64,000 bases of DNA from Kryptolebias marmoratus (taxonomy: Eukaryota; Chordata; Actinopteri; Cyprinodontiformes; Rivulidae). Position 1 is the stretch's first letter. The number at the start of each line of letters is the position of its first letter. Below the pieces are notes generated by a model. It made no database searches, was not told the origin of the DNA, and worked only from the letters and a program-made list of their open reading frames with translations. Location of the stretch: positions 25,432,121 through 25,496,120 of the forward strand of contig NC_051431.1 in assembly GCF_001649575.2 (NCBI RefSeq), read 5' to 3'. The translations under genes were made by a program, and so were the position numbers. Positions 60,251 to 64,000 of this stretch are shown here, piece by piece.

Positions 60251-61880
60251 TCACAAGCAGTGTCTATATCTTTTTTTTTTTAGTTCCGTTTTTAGTATTT
60301 CAGTCCAAATACAGTCTTCTGTTCCACATCTGTAAGAGTGTCAGATACAGAGAAAAAAAACACACAAAAAAAACAAGCAACCAGGCTTAGTCAGCAATAA
60401 AAGGCCTGGATGAAATTAGTTTCACTGTGAAACTTAGAGCGATATTTCCCAGTTTAGCCGGTGTTAAATCAATTCAAGAAGTCCCAAAGAATGGAATAAA
60501 CGCAGCAGGCATCGCATGCCTGTCAGCTTGATGTAGAAAAGTGATCTTCCTCGCCATTCTCCAGTGAGTCACTGAGGGAATAGTTCGACATTTTTGATAA
60601 ACATCCTTTCCCTTCTTACCGAGAGTTGCTTGAGAAGATCAATACCACTCTCATTTCTGCCCATTAAATGTGAAGCTGCAGCCAGGAGATCGTTAGCTTA
60701 AGAATGGAAAACGAGGGGGGGGATATACGTTTCTATAAGGCTGTCACTGGAAGCAGGAAAACATTTGTTACTAAGTTAGAGAGCTGATCTCAGAGAGACA
60801 GAGACAGCTTCAGCTGAACATGACTCACAGCTCCCATGCTGTGTGTGTGTGTGTGTGTGCACGCAGTGAGTTTTTTTGGTGTTGTGTAAGGACAAGCTTT
60901 GTGCATATCTGTCGTCTGTGAATGAGCTTCTGACACGTGTGGGATAGCGTGTGTGTGCCTGCCTGCTTTTCAGTGCTGACTTCAGACAGACCTGCCTCGG
61001 CTGTTCCTCCCAGCCCGCACAAATCTTACCCCGGGTCCTGGGAGAGACTCCTTGCATCCGATGTTTTCGTTCTCCGCCTTTCATTACGCCTTCTCTTTCC
61101 CTACCCCCCAGATATGCTCCTTATCTTTCTCCCAGCATGACTCTGTTTGTCTGTTCCTTTACTGTTTTTACATGTCATGTCTTATTTTTTTCCCCTCCCT
61201 GCCCTTGTTGTAAAGTGGGTTATAAGAAAACACTGTCAGTAAAGCAGAATCACAGAATCACTGTGGGGACTTATGCTTGTTAGAGCATATAGGGGAGTGA
61301 CTTGTCTTGACTTGGTTGGACTTCTGTTCACTTTGCATATGAAGCACTGTGAGCGTGCAGTCGTGACCAAAAGAAAGAAAAACGACACCTTGCTTCAGTC
61401 CCGTGACTTCCTGTTTCAAGATACGACAAAAAGAATCATCTGCTCCTCACCGGTAATACATACAATACTAAAGAGGAAAATATGTCAGCAGCAATCCTGG
61501 AGGCATAACTGTTGCTGTCCATCAGTCTGACAAGATTTTAAAGTGATTTCCGAACCGTTTGGTATTCATGGTTCTTCAGCGAGAAAGACCGTCCGTCCAT
61601 CAATCCTCTTCCACCTATCCATGTTTGGATTGCAGAGGTCAGGTCCTGAAAGGAAAATGACATCCCTTTTCCCTATAACATTGTTCCCCTTTGTGGAAAT
61701 CTCAAGGTGTTCCCAAGTCAGAGTGGAGACTGTAGCATTAAGAACCCCCCCCCCCCCCATGACCTTTGACCTACCATCATCCTTCAGCAATTGTTTTGTC
61801 TAAAAAAAGTCTTTCTACATTGACTGATTCTTGGTATGATCTTTGATAATTGTTTACATATCAAGGCTTTCAGACTCTAG
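60251..61880. other. unassigned sequence upstream of spsb4
   Basis: No exon of a neighbouring gene is recognised. A (GT)n tract lies at about 60841-60860 and a C15 run at about 61745-61759. Confidence 0.4.
60841..60860. repeat. (GT)n microsatellite
   Basis: About ten GT units. The T-H-T-H-T frames on the other strand are produced by it. Confidence 0.9.
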
Positions 61881-61882
61881 GA

Positions 61883-62096
61883 CAGGAGTGGCAAATCCTG
61901 GTCCTGGAGGGCCACCATCCTGCATGTTTTACTTGTTTCTCTGCTCCAACACACCTGATTTGAATCAATGGGTGATAAACAGGCTTCTGCAGAACATGAA
62001 GAGATAATTTAACCGTTGAATCAGGTGTGTTGGAGCAGGAAAACAAGTAAAACATGCAGGATAGTGGCCCTCAAGGACCAGGATTGGACACCCCTG
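61883..62096. mobile_element. Angel-like foldback MITE
   Basis: About 214 bp that folds on itself. The left end reads CAGGAGTGGCAAATCCTGGT and the right end in reverse complement CAGGGGTGTCCAATCCTGGT. Both continue through 'catcctgcatgttttact' and 'ctgctccaacacacctgatt'. This structure and sequence fit the hairpin MITEs described as Angel in fish. No coding capacity. Confidence 0.75.
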
Positions 62097-62147
62097 CTGC
62101 TCTGGGACATCTAAGTAGTAGAGATAGACTGTTTTTATGCTTCTTCT

Positions 62148-62720
62148 ATTCACACCTGATAGCTCAGTAGACTTGGTTTCATTGGGGACCAAAATGTCAA
62201 CATTTGTTCCATTTTCAGCTGCTGCGGTTCTCATTCACACTGCACCGAGTCAATCGAGCCAAACTCTTTGAGCAATAGCTCCAAAAGCAGGAAGCTGACT
62301 ATAGAACAGGGCTTTCTGGGTAAATACAACCAAAACAAACATGCCTTTCTACCACTAGAGGGAGAAATGACTCGTGGTCAGACGTGGAGTAAAGAGGAGG
62401 TAAAATGTTTGTTTGGCACATGTACCACAGACAAAACAGAAATCCTTAAACCCCTAAAATTAGTCGCCACTCTATTTTTGTTTACTTTTCCAGAAGAAGG
62501 AAGTTGTGCTCAGTGTCTTCTTCAGAAGTTTTCATGTCGTTTCCTTCAGTAGTTCTTGGTGCAGCGCCACCACAGGCGAGGGATGGAACAGGTCGCTGAA
62601 GGGTTTGGCTCGATTGACTCAGTGCAGTGTGAATGAGAACCACAGCAGCTGAAAATGAAACAAATATTGACATTTTGGTCCCAAATCAAACCGACTCTAC
62701 CAGACTATCAGGTGTGAATA
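62148..62720. mobile_element. PIF/Harbinger-like non-autonomous element
   Basis: Inverted arms of about 125 bp: the left is 'attcacacctgatag' to 'gagtcaatcgagccaaac'. The right arm (about 62600-62720) in reverse complement is 'attcacacctgatag' to the same 'gagtcaatcgagccaaac', with about ten differences. The interior keeps a fragment of a Myb/SANT-like gene, the second protein typical of Harbinger elements. Confidence 0.65.
62368..62450 (+). pseudogene. Harbinger Myb/SANT-like fragment
   Basis: ATG at 62368 begins M-T-R-G-Q-T-W-S-K-E-E-V-K-C-L, the start of a Myb/SANT-like DNA-binding domain of the kind encoded by PIF/Harbinger transposons. The third helix and the rest of the protein are not recognisable after about 25 codons. 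Non-functional relic inside the element. Confidence 0.55.
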
Positions 62721-63504
62721 CACCCTAAGACTCATAAAAACATGATTTATACAGAGATAAAAATTTGTTCATTTAATTGTGGAATCTTTTGAAATGTAGA
62801 AAATAAATGTTGATAGTTTTATGTGTGTGGTTATCTCATAAGAAATTAGCCAAATCGTTTAGCAAACTTTATTTCTTTTGTCTTGCGAGAGACAAGACGG
62901 GTGATCCAGAACTTTTGAACAGGAAAAGATAAGAGACAACATGCAAACTCCAGAGACAACATGCAAACTCAACATAAAAACACTAAAACCAGGATTGCTA
63001 ACCACCACTGTGCAGCTACTTCCATCAGCCTGTTAAAGTTTTTGACAGTACAATTAAAAAAGAACTCAACAATCATGGCTTGCCAGGAGAAAAAAAAAGC
63101 CTCTTCTTACAAAAAAGCAAAATGGCAGCAGATCAGCATAAAACTAGAGGAGATCAAGAAGATGAGGGCTGCCTTTGTTGTCATCTTGGCATACTGCAAT
63201 GTCATCAGTGAGAGTGACAGTTCTTCCTCCTGCTGAGCCACAGAGGAAAAGTTTTATGAATATCATTTCCACTCCAAAGATGAGACTTTGGAATTATTAA
63301 GGTGATACTCAGTGAAACTTGGACTTGTGTATGATGAGTTGGGCTTCACAGGTCAGCCATTTGCTATATGCTCATTTACCTCAACGTATCCACCAGCTGG
63401 ACACTTTCTATCAGGAAATGGAGGATATTCATGCTGCAGCATCATGTTGCTATTAGGAAACCATATTGCCAGCCTGTGGCAAATAAGCATGCTCTCCTTG
63501 TCTC

Positions 63505-63505
<1 letters not shown>
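62721..63505. other. unassigned sequence
   Basis: No gene or element boundary recognised. The plus-strand frame at 62961-63236 shows no known domain. Confidence 0.4.

Positions 63506-63508
<3 letters not shown>

Positions 63509-63547
<39 letters not shown>
63509..63547. repeat. (CA)n microsatellite
   Basis: About 19 CA units. Confidence 0.95.
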
Positions 63548-63849
63548 CCACACACACCCTGAGGAGACAGAAAATTACTGTGTAAATGCTGAAAAAGCAT
63601 TCACACTATTGTTTCTATTTTTCTTTCCATGTTTTTTGCAATCTGACTGCTTCTGCAGACTTTATGCTATTTTATCCATTAACACATTCAACTGATGAGT
63701 GCTATCGATGTTTGGGTTATGTTATTTTTACACTTTTCAAAATATTTAACTTTACTTGTCATATATTCTTCATGAAAATATACCGAGATCCATTCAATTC
63801 CTTCAAAAACATTGTTCCCTTTGAAATCTGCTTCAGGGTACTTGCTCCA

Positions 63850-64000
63850 TTGTGTATTCTTATGCTACTTTTAGATTTTAGCTGTTGTTCCCTTACTTTT
63901 AGCTTTTATATACTCTTTGCTACTTTTAGCTTTTAGTAACCTTTTGCTACTTTAGCTTTTAGCTAACTTTTTGCTGGTTTTAGCTAACCTTTTGCTGCTT
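63850..64000. repeat. second 'tttagctaac' minisatellite, cut by window end
   Basis: Same unit type as 56350-57045 ('gctacttttagcttttagta', 'accttttgctac'). It continues to the last base, so its full length is unknown. Confidence 0.75.

Noticed and set aside
60937..61283. Overlapping plus-strand frames near 61 kb
   Set aside because: Cysteine-, serine- and proline-rich readings of T/C-rich DNA next to a GT repeat, with no domain or splice support.

Overview
This 64 kb window is nuclear DNA from a vertebrate, almost certainly a teleost fish. It is AT-rich, has intron-sized spacing, no operons and one short assembly gap, and carries many Tc1/mariner, hAT, piggyBac, pogo and PIF/Harbinger elements, tRNA-type SINEs and non-LTR fragments typical of fish. 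The abundance of one ~300 bp repeat suggests a spiny-rayed fish, but the species cannot be fixed from sequence alone.

Only one cellular protein-coding gene can be supported: spsb4, encoding the SPRY-domain and SOCS-box adaptor of an Elongin B/C-Cullin5 ubiquitin ligase. It lies on the minus strand. Coding exon 2 (26593-27301, with 5'UTR to 27480) carries the start codon and the whole SPRY domain. Coding exon 3 (16610-16737) carries the SOCS box. The two exons join in phase to give 278 residues. A CpG-rich block at about 58.0-58.35 kb with a strong minus-strand splice donor and a CCAAT box is the likely promoter and non-coding exon 1. A minus-strand AATAAA near 15.48 kb is the likely polyadenylation signal. 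If so, spsb4 covers about 43 kb, with introns of ~30.5 kb and ~9.9 kb.

Everything else is intronic or flanking DNA dominated by decayed mobile elements. In order: an RLE-type LINE fragment (0.3-1.3 kb), a GC-rich foldback enclosing a LINE tail (6.0-6.6 kb), Tc1-like remnants (6.9-7.5, 13.0-14.3, 30.8-32.2 kb), a LINE split by a DNA transposon with a TAT target duplication (23.0-24.1 kb), a SINE split by a hAT element with an exact 8-bp target duplication (25.4-26.3 kb), a piggyBac relic carrying a SINE with a 13-bp target duplication (33.8-35.1 kb), a pogo-like transposase relic (41.3-41.9 kb), an LTR- or promoter-like block with five ~35 bp repeats (46.1-47.2 kb), a Tx1/L1-like ORF2 tail (51.3-51.9 kb), a 'tttagctagc' minisatellite with a 244 bp higher-order period (56.4-57.0 kb, recurring at the right edge), and an Angel-like foldback and a Harbinger-like element (61.9-62.7 kb). 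About ten copies of one ~250-300 bp repeat, often paired and ending in a GC hairpin, are scattered through the window.

No multi-gene system was found. The most informative signals are the spsb4 structure, the nested insertions that order element activity, the hairpin-ended repeat family, and the duplicated sequence on both sides of the assembly gap.
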